42,513 bases of DNA. Source: Defluviitaleaceae bacterium. GTDB taxonomy: Bacteria > Bacillota > Clostridia > Lachnospirales > WQUN01. Below the pieces are notes generated by a model, which was given only the letters and a program-made list of their open reading frames with translations, made no database searches and had not been told where the DNA came from. This document shows, piece by piece, positions 24,139 through 31,905 of the stretch. The stretch lies in assembly GCA_009781765.1 (NCBI GenBank), contig WQVC01000012.1, positions 1 to 42,513 on the forward strand, in the 5' to 3' direction. Position 1 is the first letter of the stretch. Each line of letters begins with the position of its first letter. The position numbers were made by a program, and so were the translations under genes.

Positions 24139-24999
24139 GTGAAAAAATATCTGCTCTTGGCCGCAGCACTGTTAGTTTTCGCCGGATGCGGCAACACTTA
24201 TAATGAAGGCGAAATCGAACCCACCGTCGAAATTCCCTCAATGTACGAGGACGACATCTTCGACATAACCGACGCCGTTATTCTCGACGGCACAATTTTC
24301 GAGCGCGTATTGGATTCGCCGGTGCAAACGCTGCAACTTTCGCCGCTGACACCGGGCGAAGAGTTGGCGATTTTGCACACGAATCACGGCGATATAACGC
24401 TGCGATTTTTCCCCGACGAAGCCCCGCTTGCGGTGGAAAACTTCACAACCCATGCGCGAAACGGATTTTACGACGGCTTAATTTTCCACCGCGTTGACCC
24501 GGATTTTATGATTCAGGGCGGATGCCCCCTCGGAACCGGCGGTGCCGGCGAAAGCATTTGGGGCGGCACGTTCGGGCTTGAACGCAGTTTTAATTTGCAC
24601 CATTTTCGCGGCGCGGTAGGAACAGCGCATCGCGGCCCCGGAACAATCGGCAGCCAGTTTTACATTGTGCAAAACACGAGCCTCGACGCCGGATACGCGC
24701 AATTTTTCGAATTTCTGCAAGAGTCGGTGGACGAAATTGCAGGGGAATTTTCCGACGGACGGCATATATATGTAAGAGATGTGCACCCCCCCGAGGCGTT
24801 GGCGCATTTTATCAACTACGGCGGTGCGCCGTGGCTCGACTGGCGTTGGAACATGGCCGGTTACGGTCACACAATTTTCGCGCACGTTGTTGACGGAATG
24901 GACGCCGTGGATTCAATCGCGCTTACGCCCGCCGAAAGCGAGCGTCCGCTTGAAGATGTAATAATTCTGTCGATTTCATTTGTAATACATGAGGAGTAA
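24139..24999 (+). CDS. Cyclophilin-type peptidyl-prolyl isomerase, lipoprotein
   Basis: The product has 286 residues from GTG 24139, with AAAGGATGG about 9 bases upstream. A lipoprotein signal peptide has the lipobox VFAGC (Cys17), so it should be anchored on the outer face of the membrane. The cyclophilin domain starts near residue 75 (ILHTNHGDITLRFF) with the catalytic-region motifs GLIFHRVDPDFMIQGG, RGAVGTAHRG and GSQFYIVQ, and it extends with an insert to the C-terminus. It aids folding of exported proteins. Its stop TAA overlaps the ribosome site of the iscS gene, so they form one operon, although no functional link is obvious. Confidence 0.92.
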   Translation: MKKYLLLAAALLVFAGCGNTYNEGEIEPTVEIPSMYEDDIFDITDAVILDGTIFERVLDSPVQTLQLSPLTPGEELAILHTNHGDITLRFFPDEAPLAVENFTTHARNGFYDGLIFHRVDPDFMIQGGCPLGTGGAGESIWGGTFGLERSFNLHHFRGAVGTAHRGPGTIGSQFYIVQNTSLDAGYAQFFEFLQESVDEIAGEFSDGRHIYVRDVHPPEALAHFINYGGAPWLDWRWNMAGYGHTIFAHVVDGMDAVDSIALTPAESERPLEDVIILSISFVIHEE

Positions 25000-25003
25000 A
25001 AAA

Positions 25004-26164
25004 ATGTTGTATTTCGATAACGCGGCAACAACGCCGATGCGTCCGTGTGCATTGGAAGCAATGTTGCCGTTTTTATCCGAAAATTTTTACAATCCGTCAA
25101 GCGTTTACGGGTCGGCACGAAAAGTACGTGCCGCAATCGACGACGCGCGCGGCGCGGTTGCATCTGCTATCGGCGCGAACCCGGACGAAATTTTTTTCAC
25201 TTCCGGCGGAACGGAGTCGAACAATCACGCCCTGAAGGGCTTGCCGGCAAAACACATTATCACAACCGCCGCCGAGCATCACGCCGTTTTATATGTGTGC
25301 AAACACTTGGAAAAGTTGGGCTGCGAAGTAACCTATCTGCCGACCGACAACGAAGGCACAATCCGCGCAGACGATTTGGCGGCGGCAATTCGCCCGGATA
25401 CTTCGCTTGTTTCAATTATCTCGGCGAACAACGAAGTCGGCACAATTTCACCGATTGCAAAATTTTCTGAAATTACAAATCAAGCCGGCATCCCACTTCA
25501 CACCGACGCGGTGCAAATGGTCGGAAACGTTCCGCTCGACGTAAAAAAACTCGGCGTGCAAATGCTTTCGCTTTCCGCACATAAATTCGGCGGGCCGAAA
25601 GGCGTCGGCGCATTATATGTGAAAAAAGGTACGCCGCTTTTTCCCTTAATTTTGGGCGGAGCGCAAGAACGAAATCGTCGTGCCGGCACGGAAAACGTCG
25701 CCGGAATAATCGGCATGAGCGCGGCACTTTCCGAAGCAATTGCCGAAATACCGACAGAGCTTCCGCGCATAACCGCTCTGCGCGACGAGCTCATAAAAAA
25801 AATTCTGCAAATTCCGCACACCTGCCTGAACGGCGCACGAGAAAACCGTTTGCCCGGCAACGTAAATATTTCTTTTCGATTTATAGAGGGCGAATCCCTT
25901 CTGCTGCACCTCGACATGCAAAATTGTTGCGCGTCAACCGGCTCGGCGTGTTCGTCCGGCGCGCTTGAACCGTCGCACGTTTTGATGGCACTCGGGCTGA
26001 GTCACGAACTCGCAAACGGCGCGCTTCGCTTCTCGCTCGGTGCGCAAAATACTTCCGACGACATCGAAAATTTAATGAACATTCTGACGCCCGCCGTTGA
26101 AAAATTGCGCAATTTATCGCCGCTGTATGATGATTTTTTGAAAACCTCAGAGCATAGGAGATAA
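25004..26164 (+). CDS. iscS: Cysteine desulfurase IscS/NifS
   Basis: The product has 386 residues from ATG 25004 with GAGGAG 7 bases upstream. All key motifs of the family are standard: YFDNAATTP, GGTESNNHALKG, AAEHHAV (PLP-stacking His), TDAVQMVG, SLSAHKFGGPKGVG (PLP lysine) and the active cysteine in STGSACSSGALEPS. It delivers sulfur from L-cysteine for Fe-S cluster assembly on the scaffold encoded 2 bases downstream. Compared with the NifS-like protein at 20486, this is the canonical copy. Confidence 0.95.
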   Translation: MLYFDNAATTPMRPCALEAMLPFLSENFYNPSSVYGSARKVRAAIDDARGAVASAIGANPDEIFFTSGGTESNNHALKGLPAKHIITTAAEHHAVLYVCKHLEKLGCEVTYLPTDNEGTIRADDLAAAIRPDTSLVSIISANNEVGTISPIAKFSEITNQAGIPLHTDAVQMVGNVPLDVKKLGVQMLSLSAHKFGGPKGVGALYVKKGTPLFPLILGGAQERNRRAGTENVAGIIGMSAALSEAIAEIPTELPRITALRDELIKKILQIPHTCLNGARENRLPGNVNISFRFIEGESLLLHLDMQNCCASTGSACSSGALEPSHVLMALGLSHELANGALRFSLGAQNTSDDIENLMNILTPAVEKLRNLSPLYDDFLKTSEHRR

Positions 26165-26166
26165 CC

Positions 26167-26589
26167 ATGGAGTACAGTGAAAAAGTAATGGAACATTTTA
26201 TGAATCCGCGAAATGTCGGGGAGTTGGAGGGCGCGAACGGCGTGGGAACCGTTGGCAACGCGCAGTGCGGCGACATCATGCGCGTATTTTTGAAAATCGA
26301 AAACGGGGTTGTTGCGGACGCGAGCTTTAAAACCTTCGGGTGCGGGGCGGCGGTTGCGACGTCCAGCATGGCGACGGAACTTGTTAAAGGAAAAACAATT
26401 GCCGAGGTTATGGAAATTACAAACAAAGCCGTAACGGACGCGCTCGACGGGCTTCCGGCGGTTAAAAAGCACTGCTCTGTTTTGGCGGAAGAAGCGGTTC
26501 GCTCTGCGCTGTGGGATTATTCGCAAAAAAGCGGCGTCGCAATCGACGGGCTTGAAGAGCCGAAAGAACACGCTCCGCACGCGCACTAA
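26167..26589 (+). CDS. iscU: Fe-S cluster scaffold IscU/NifU N-terminal type
   Basis: The product has 140 residues. It begins MEYSEKVMEHFMNPRNVG, as in IscU/NifU. The three scaffold cysteines are in NAQCGD (Cys37), FGCGAA (Cys59) and KHCSVLA (Cys103). The Asp after the first Cys is kept. The tail is rich in His and acidic residues (EEPKEHAPHAH). It starts 2 bases after iscS, so the pair assembles clusters together. No hscA/hscB or fdx genes follow, and no iscR precedes, as in many Clostridia. Confidence 0.95.
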   Translation: MEYSEKVMEHFMNPRNVGELEGANGVGTVGNAQCGDIMRVFLKIENGVVADASFKTFGCGAAVATSSMATELVKGKTIAEVMEITNKAVTDALDGLPAVKKHCSVLAEEAVRSALWDYSQKSGVAIDGLEEPKEHAPHAH

Positions 26590-26592
26590 ACG

Positions 26593-26622
26593 CCGGGAAC
26601 ATATTGCGTTCCCTCGAAGCCG
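26593..26622. repeat. Relative of the thiI repeat, just after iscU
   Basis: On the minus strand CGGCTTCGAGGGAACGC, a short gap, then ATGTTCCCGG. This equals the start and the ATGTTCCC end of the thiI units (23035 and 23095), with the middle shortened. Arms GGGAAC and GTTCCC form a hairpin. It begins three bases after the iscU stop. Confidence 0.7.
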
Positions 26623-26679
26623 AAACGACTTTCTGCGGAACATTAGGCATTTCGACGTTTGTGTGTTACAATCAGCATT

Positions 26680-26828
26680 ATAGTGAACCAAATCAGGAAG
26701 CGTCCCGTCGGCTATGCATTGTAAACGGTTCGCTCGTTGTCGTTTTCGGGAAAAACACCCGAAAACAACCGGTCGCTCACCACAATGCGCTTAACGCCGC
26801 CGGGACGCAAATCAAATTGATTCACTAT
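26680..26828. mobile_element. 149-bp nested inverted-repeat (MITE-like) element
   Basis: 28-base terminal arms (26680-26707 and 26801-26828) match at 20 of 28 positions, with perfect outer ATAGTGAA and inner GCGTCCCG blocks. Inside are further matched arms: GCATTGT/ACAATGC (26716-26722, 26782-26788) and GTTTTCGGG/CCCGAAAAC (26742-26750, 26758-26766). So the whole element can fold into one long hairpin. It ends in ATAG...CTAT. It lies between iscU and carD, 38 bases before the carD start. Confidence 0.65.
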
Positions 26829-26866
26829 GCCATAAAATTTACGCCTTGCGGGAGAGGGTCATGTAA

Positions 26867-27343
26867 ATGCACCAAAAAGGGGATAGAATTGTTTACCCGT
26901 TGTACGGGGCGGGCGTAATTGAAGATGTTGAAATAAAAGAAATCGAAGGCGAAGCACAGACTTATTATGTGCTTAATATTCCTGTCGGGAATTTGAAGAT
27001 TATGATTAGCGCGGCAAAAGCCGAAGCGCAAAAAGTTCGCCCGATTCATTCCGGCGACGAAATTAAGGCGATGCTTGCGCAAGCGGCGGAAATTGCCATG
27101 CCCGATAACTGGAATCAACGATACAAAGAAAATATGGAACGCATTAAGTCCGGCGAGCTTTCGCAAGTTGCTGTTGTTTTTTACAATCTGCTTCTGCGCG
27201 AACGCGAGCGCGGACTTTCTACTGCCGAAAAAAAGATGATGACGACGGCCAAACAAATCATCCTGTCGGAACTTATTCTCGCGCTTGATATCGAAAAAGA
27301 AGACGCCGACGAAATTATGGAAAACATTTTCAATGCTTTTTGA
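26867..27343 (+). CDS. CarD-like transcriptional regulator
   Basis: The product has 158 residues; GGAGAGG is 9 bases before ATG 26867. The N-terminal Tudor-like domain (GDRIVYPLYGAGVIEDVE, then YYVLNIPVGNLKIMIS, about 4-55) is the RNA polymerase-interacting domain shared with Mfd/TRCF. The rest is helical, with RYKENMERIKSGEL and LLLRERERGLSTAEKKM, typical of CarD/CdnL. These bind the RNAP beta subunit and stabilise open complexes at rRNA and other promoters. The next gene starts inside its last codons. Confidence 0.92.
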   Translation: MHQKGDRIVYPLYGAGVIEDVEIKEIEGEAQTYYVLNIPVGNLKIMISAAKAEAQKVRPIHSGDEIKAMLAQAAEIAMPDNWNQRYKENMERIKSGELSQVAVVFYNLLLRERERGLSTAEKKMMTTAKQIILSELILALDIEKEDADEIMENIFNAF

Positions 27344-28196
27344 CTCGCACGTTCACAGTGCTGCGTCGCCGGATTCCGAACTTCTTCCGGATGATGCAAT
27401 TGCCGCCGCCGCTTCAAAAGGGCTTGGCATTGCCTTTACGGAACACATAGATTTTTCCGAGCGGAACAATAAAAAAGACCCCGACGCCGCAGATGCAATT
27501 CGCGGAATCGGGGATTTTTGTTGCGAAATTTCCGCCTACCCCGGCAATTATCAAAAATTTCGCGGAGCGAATGTTTCAATCGGGCTTGAATTCGGATTAA
27601 CGCGCGCCTTTGCGCAGGAAAATAAACGCATCGCCCAAGGCGATTATGATTTTATTCTCGGGGCGATTCACAGCGTTGACGGCGTTGAACTTTATCACGC
27701 CTGCGCCGGAACGTATGAAAAATTCGGCGCGGACGAGCCGTACGCCCGAGCAATTTTTAGCGGCGACGCCGGGAATGCGACGGCCTGCTTGCGGCGATAC
27801 TTAATATATGCCCGCGAAATGGTCGAGTGCAGCGATTATTTCGACTCGTTCGCACACATAGATTATATCTCGCGTTATTCGCCGGTTTTGGCCGCGCATT
27901 TTTTTTACGAAAATTTTGCGGAAGAATTTGACGCGCTTTTGCGGGCGTTAGCCGACCGCGAACGCGCACTCGAGGTTAATACGAAATTATTAACCGGCGC
28001 GGCGGAAGAGTCTAATCGGTTGCTGAAAATTTGCCGGCGTTTTCGCGAACTCGGCGGAAGGCTTGCCACCGTCGGCTCAGACGCGCACAACGCGCAATCC
28101 GTCGGACACAGCATTCGGGAAGGTTGCGAAATTGCCGCCGCCGCAGGGCTTGCGGTTGTGCATTTCAAGAAAAGGAAAGCGGTGCGCTGTGGATAA
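27333..28196 (+). CDS. PHP-domain phosphatase (histidinol-phosphatase HisJ-like)
   Basis: The product has 287 residues. ATG 27333 overlaps the carD-like stop by 11 bases. Metal-binding motifs of PHP enzymes are all present: DSHVHS (4-9), TEHIDFS (about 36), LGAIHSVDG (about 107), DSFAHIDYISR (about 172) and VGSDAHNAQSVG (about 248). The length and the GAIHSVDG motif fit HisJ, which removes phosphate from histidinol phosphate. No his genes are nearby, so another phosphate ester is possible. Confidence 0.85.
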   Translation: MLFDSHVHSAASPDSELLPDDAIAAAASKGLGIAFTEHIDFSERNNKKDPDAADAIRGIGDFCCEISAYPGNYQKFRGANVSIGLEFGLTRAFAQENKRIAQGDYDFILGAIHSVDGVELYHACAGTYEKFGADEPYARAIFSGDAGNATACLRRYLIYAREMVECSDYFDSFAHIDYISRYSPVLAAHFFYENFAEEFDALLRALADRERALEVNTKLLTGAAEESNRLLKICRRFRELGGRLATVGSDAHNAQSVGHSIREGCEIAAAAGLAVVHFKKRKAVRCG

Positions 28197-29844
28197 AGAG
28201 AGGCGTTCGTTGCCCGAAATTTTGGACCTAAACGTCACGACGAAGCGCAAACCCGCCGGAGGTTTTGTAAAACAAGCGGCGATTCTTGCGGGGGCGTCTG
28301 TTTTTGTGCGGCTTTTGGGCTTTTTTTATCGTGTGCCGCTCGCAAATTTAATCGGCAACGAAGGCGACGCATTCTATTCGTCGGCGTATTCGGTGTACGT
28401 TCTCGCGCTGAATTTATCGTCGGTGTTTATGATTGCAACAATTTCGCGCCTCGCAAGCGAACGCATCGCGCTGAAACAGTATCGCAACGCGCACCGGCTT
28501 TTCACCACCGCCATGATTTTTGCGATGTGCCTCGGCGCGGCGGGGTCATTGATTATGTTTTTCGGCGCGGAAATTATCGCGACCCTCTTCTTCACGCCCG
28601 AAACAATTTACGCAATTCGCGCGCTTGCACCGGCAGTTTTCATCGTGTCGATGCTGACCGTTTTGCGCGGATATTTTATGGGCATGAAATCGTCGATGCC
28701 GACGGCGGTTTCGCAAGTTGTCGAGCAAATTTTTAAAGTCGCGGTCAGCCTGTGGCTCGCATTTTTATTTTACGACGCCGCAAACTTTCAGGAAGCGTTG
28801 CCGCGCTCGGTTGCCGGCGCGGTTGCCGGAACAACCGTTGCCGCCGCCGCCGCCTTGGGCGTTTGCACGTTTATTTACGCGATGATTGCGGGAGCGTTAA
28901 AAAAACGCGCCGCCGAAGATGAAACCGCGCCCGTTGAAAAACGAACCGCACAACTCGGCGCGATTATAAAAACCGCCCTGCCGATTGTTGCGGGATTTTC
29001 TGTTTTCGCCGTCGCAAATATAATTGACATAAGCATGGCAAACAGCCGAATTGCCGCCTCCGGCGCGTTCGCCCAAGAAGAAATTAACGCCTTCGTCGGG
29101 CAATTTACGGTAAGATTTGTGCTTCTCACGACGCTTCCGGTGTCGCTTTCGATGGCACTTTCCGCGGCGGCGATTCCGGACATAACCGCCGCGCACACTG
29201 TCGGCGACTGCGCGGCCGTACACGAAAAAACGCGCCTCGCCCTGCGCCTCACGATGTTTTTATCAATTCCCGCCGCCGTCGGACTGGGCGTTTTAGCCGA
29301 CCCCATCATCCGACTGCTTTTTCCGTTGCATCCGGAGGGGGCGTTTCTTTTGCAGGCCGGCACGGTCAGCATCGTCCTTTTGGGAATCGTGCACGTTTCA
29401 ACCGGAATTTTGCAAGGCTGCGGGCACGTACGATTGCCCGTGATTGCAGTATTTTCCGGCGTTTTGCTCAAAATTCCAATCAATCATTTTTTGATGGCCG
29501 TGCCGGAAATCAATATTCTCGGCGCGGTTATTTCAACGGTTGTGTGCTTTTCCGTTGCCGCCGCAATTATTTTAGTCATGTTGCGCGTAAAAATCGGAAT
29601 TTTGCCCGACTTTACCGGCACATTTCTCAAGCCTTTTATCGCCGCCGCCGGCATGGGGCTTGTTTGCTACGTAAGCTACAATATTTTCAACATTTTTGCC
29701 GGAAACGCGGTGTCAACCGTTATCGCGCTTGCGGCGGGCGTAATTTCATACGTCGTTTTTATGGTCATTATTCGCGGATTCGGACCGCGCGAAATTGCGG
29801 CGTTGCCTATTCCGCGCGGCGTTAAGAAGTTTTTTCTCAGATAA
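28189..29844 (+). CDS. SpoVB/MurJ-like lipid flippase (MOP superfamily)
   Basis: The product has 551 residues from GTG 28189 (AAAGGAAAG about 10 bases upstream), overlapping the PHP gene by 8 bases. After a basic N-terminal tail, FVKQAAILAGASVFVRLLGFFYRVPLANLIG opens the first membrane segment, the mark of the polysaccharide-synthesis/SpoVB family, and about 14 membrane segments follow. Members flip lipid-linked wall precursors; SpoVB acts in spore cortex synthesis, related proteins in vegetative wall growth. I cannot decide between these roles. A composite repeat follows the stop directly. Confidence 0.87.
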   Translation: MDKERRSLPEILDLNVTTKRKPAGGFVKQAAILAGASVFVRLLGFFYRVPLANLIGNEGDAFYSSAYSVYVLALNLSSVFMIATISRLASERIALKQYRNAHRLFTTAMIFAMCLGAAGSLIMFFGAEIIATLFFTPETIYAIRALAPAVFIVSMLTVLRGYFMGMKSSMPTAVSQVVEQIFKVAVSLWLAFLFYDAANFQEALPRSVAGAVAGTTVAAAAALGVCTFIYAMIAGALKKRAAEDETAPVEKRTAQLGAIIKTALPIVAGFSVFAVANIIDISMANSRIAASGAFAQEEINAFVGQFTVRFVLLTTLPVSLSMALSAAAIPDITAAHTVGDCAAVHEKTRLALRLTMFLSIPAAVGLGVLADPIIRLLFPLHPEGAFLLQAGTVSIVLLGIVHVSTGILQGCGHVRLPVIAVFSGVLLKIPINHFLMAVPEINILGAVISTVVCFSVAAAIILVMLRVKIGILPDFTGTFLKPFIAAAGMGLVCYVSYNIFNIFAGNAVSTVIALAAGVISYVVFMVIIRGFGPREIAALPIPRGVKKFFLR

Positions 29845-29849
29845 TGACT

Positions 29850-30073
29850 TTCGGGGGCTTTGCCCCCGAACCCCCACCCGCTTTTTGAAAAAAGCGGGGC
29901 AAAAACAATTAAAATCGCGCGATGCGCGATTTTTTTGGTTCTGTGTTAAAGTTTTTGCCTCGCTTTTTTCAAAAAGCGAGTGGGGCATGACTCCGGCGAA
30001 GCCGGCGTCGCGGAGCGACGGGCCGCCCGGCCAGCGTGCGAAGCACGCGAGAGGGTGCGGGGCAAAGCCCCGC
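29850..30073. repeat. Two modular hairpin composites, C-B-A then B-x-C
   Basis: First: C 29850-29870, B 29877-29898, A 29911-29933. Second: B 29959-29980 (CTCGCTTTTT/AAAAAGCGAG), extra hairpins at 29993-30005 (CCGGCG/GCCGG) and 30034-30048 (GCGTGC/GCACGC), and C 30057-30073. The gap 29845-30123 holds no gene; a -10-like TATATT near 30087 may serve the gene at 30124. Confidence 0.85.
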
Positions 30074-30123
30074 GATTTATGGTAAAGTTATATTTCAAAA
30101 TTATCCGGAGAGAAGGATGCATG

Positions 30124-30513
30124 ATGGCTACTTTTGATGAACTGATTACCCGCGCAAAAAAAGTTCTTGCACCGCGCCAAATTTCCGCGGATGCATGGGC
30201 GGGCAGCGTTGCGGCGGCTTTGCTTTCCGAAAACGGCAATGTTTACACAGGCGTTTGCATTGATACATGTGGCGGCATGGGGTTTTGCGCCGAACACGCG
30301 GCTGCTGCGGCAATGATAACCGCCGGCGAAAGCAAAATTTTGAAAATTGTTGCCGTCGGCAGCAGCGGCATTTACCCTCCGTGCGGAAGATGCCGGGAAT
30401 TTATCCGCCAAATAAACGATTCCAATATTGATGCCGATGTAATGGTTGCGCCCGATAAAATCGTCAAGTTATCCGATTTATTGCCTTACCGGTGGGAACG
30501 CAGCGCGGATTAA
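30124..30513 (+). CDS. Cytidine deaminase-like protein
   Basis: The product has 129 residues. ATG 30124 gives 6 bases to AGAAGGA; ATG 30121 is too close. The zinc site is formed by FCAEHAAA (the C-A-E catalytic motif) and PPCGRCREF (PCxxC). These place it in the tetrameric cytidine deaminase/blasticidin-S deaminase fold. The usual FxR substrate-binding segment near the N-terminus is not clear (AGSVAAALLSENGNVYTG), so the substrate may not be cytidine. The C-terminal LSDLLPYRW matches the LLPxxF end of Cdd proteins. Confidence 0.85.
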   Translation: MATFDELITRAKKVLAPRQISADAWAGSVAAALLSENGNVYTGVCIDTCGGMGFCAEHAAAAAMITAGESKILKIVAVGSSGIYPPCGRCREFIRQINDSNIDADVMVAPDKIVKLSDLLPYRWERSAD

Positions 30514-30516
30514 CAT

Positions 30517-30545
30517 TTGTATTTTGCCGCATTTTTTGCTAAAGT
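30517..30545 (+). promoter_or_regulatory. Promoter for a leaderless message
   Basis: TTGTAT (30517-30522), 17 bases, TAAAGT (30540-30545), with TGC before the -10 (extended -10). Only six bases lie between the -10 and ATG 30552, and no ribosome site exists there, so the transcript likely begins at the start codon. Confidence 0.6.
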
Positions 30546-30551
30546 CATTGC

Positions 30552-30986
30552 ATGGATAACGAGAAAACTCCGTATGAAACAAATCCCGTGGAAAGCCCGT
30601 TTGACGCGATTTGTGCGTTCGTTGAAGCATACGATGTTCTGTTGGCATGTTTGGCGGAACACGGCGCGGATGCGGACGAACTTCGCACGGCAATTTTCCG
30701 ACCGGTTTGTCCGGAAAGCGGCGGCGCGCCAATCGGCATTTACGAGATTGGCGTTATTTTTGACCATTCGGCGGGCAAATACGGCATAAATCGCAAAAAG
30801 TTGAACAAGGCACTTCTTACACGCGAGGCGGATGTTCGCGCGTTGTTTTCGCAGGAAGACGGCATCTTGCCGAACCTCTGCGACTTTTTGCTCGAATTTC
30901 TCGGGCGCGAAGAAAGCGAGCCTATCGACGCCGCGACTTTGCGCTTTTTAAACGAGTGCCGGCGGCTGTTTGCAATGCTCGCATAG
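30552..30986 (+). CDS. Hypothetical protein resembling a FliD C-terminal segment
   Basis: This 144-residue soluble protein has no signal peptide. GIYEIGVIFDHSAGKYGINR then KKLNKALLTREADVRALFSQ closely follows the pattern at the C-terminus of the flagellar cap protein FliD (LTFDxxKLxxALxxNPDxVxxLF). The rest of FliD is absent, and the N-terminal 60 residues are unlike it. No flagellar genes are nearby. It may be a domesticated fragment or chance similarity. It lacks a ribosome site and appears leaderless. The HAD gene follows by 11 bases. Confidence 0.6.
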   Translation: MDNEKTPYETNPVESPFDAICAFVEAYDVLLACLAEHGADADELRTAIFRPVCPESGGAPIGIYEIGVIFDHSAGKYGINRKKLNKALLTREADVRALFSQEDGILPNLCDFLLEFLGREESEPIDAATLRFLNECRRLFAMLA

Positions 30987-30997
30987 GAGGAAAAAAC

Positions 30998-31678
30998 ATG
31001 AATATCGCAGTAATTTTTGACATGGACGGCGTTTTGATTGACAGCCAACCGCTGCACTATGAATTGGACATGCGTGTTTTAAAATCGTGCGGTTATCCCG
31101 CCGTGTTGGAAACCGTCACGCCGTATACCGGCATCGGCAACCCCGAACGTTGGCCGAAATATCGCCAAAATTTGCAGCTTTCGCAAGAGCCGGCCGAACT
31201 TATCGCGATGGCGGAAGAAGCCGCGCGAAATATTTTTACGTCTGCAAATTTGCCGCCGATTGACGGCGTTGCCATTTTAATTAACGGAATCAAGGCGTTG
31301 GGGATACCGCTCGGCGTTGCGTCGTCGTCGTCCCGCGAATTGATTTCGCTTGTTTTGCAAAAAATCGGTCTTGCCGACAAATTTGATTTCGTTGTGTCGG
31401 GCGAAGATGTTTCGGAAGGCAAGCCTTCGCCGGAAATTTATTTGAAAGCCGCCGAAAAAGCCGGCGTCGCGCCGGAATTTTGCCTCGCAATCGAGGATTC
31501 CGCCGCCGGGATTCTTGCCGCAAAAAACGCCGGCATACCCTGCATCGCGTTCAAAAATCCAAGCACCGTCGGGCAGGATTTCACCCACGCAACCCACGTA
31601 ATCAGCCGCTTCGACGACGCATTTCCGATTATAAAAACCGCATTCTTTCGCGGTGCGGGTGCGCAAAGCGCACTTTAA
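30998..31678 (+). CDS. HAD-family phosphatase (beta-phosphoglucomutase-like)
   Basis: The product has 226 residues; AGGAGG lies 6 bases before ATG 30998. HAD motifs: I, VIFDMDGVLIDS (nucleophile Asp8); II, GVASSSSREL; III, GKPSPEIYLKA; IV, AIEDSAAGILAA. The helical cap between I and II is the subfamily I type of beta-phosphoglucomutase and phosphoglycolate phosphatase relatives. The GKPxPE/EDS set favours sugar-phosphate substrates. The last ten residues (RGAGAQSAL) look like a tail beyond the fold, next to a repeat composite. Confidence 0.9.
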   Translation: MNIAVIFDMDGVLIDSQPLHYELDMRVLKSCGYPAVLETVTPYTGIGNPERWPKYRQNLQLSQEPAELIAMAEEAARNIFTSANLPPIDGVAILINGIKALGIPLGVASSSSRELISLVLQKIGLADKFDFVVSGEDVSEGKPSPEIYLKAAEKAGVAPEFCLAIEDSAAGILAAKNAGIPCIAFKNPSTVGQDFTHATHVISRFDDAFPIIKTAFFRGAGAQSAL

Positions 31679-31689
31679 ACGGCAAAACC

Positions 31690-31869
31690 GCAGGGCTTCG
31701 CCCTGCACCCACAAACTTTTTGAAAAAAGTTTGACAAAAACTTCTTTAAAATCGCGCTTTGCGCGATTTTTGATAATTTTTACTCCGCTTTTAAAGGGCG
31801 CAGTGAGCGAAGCGAACGTTTCCCGCGCCACCCTTAAAAAGCGGGTGGGGGCTCGGGGGCAAAGCCCCC
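31690..31869. repeat. Modular hairpin composites, C-B-A then B'-C'
   Basis: C 31690-31706 (GCAGGGC/GCCCTGC), B 31713-31732 (AAACTTTTT/AAAAAGTTT), A 31748-31770 (AAAATCGCGC/GCGCGATTTT). Then a split B whose arms CCGCTTTTAAAGGG and CCCTTAAAAAGCGG (31785-31845) enclose about 30 bases, and C' 31855-31869. The region 31679-31905 holds no gene. Confidence 0.85.
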
Positions 31870-31905
31870 AAAATCTTATAACATCCGCAAGAAAGGAACT
31901 TTCGC

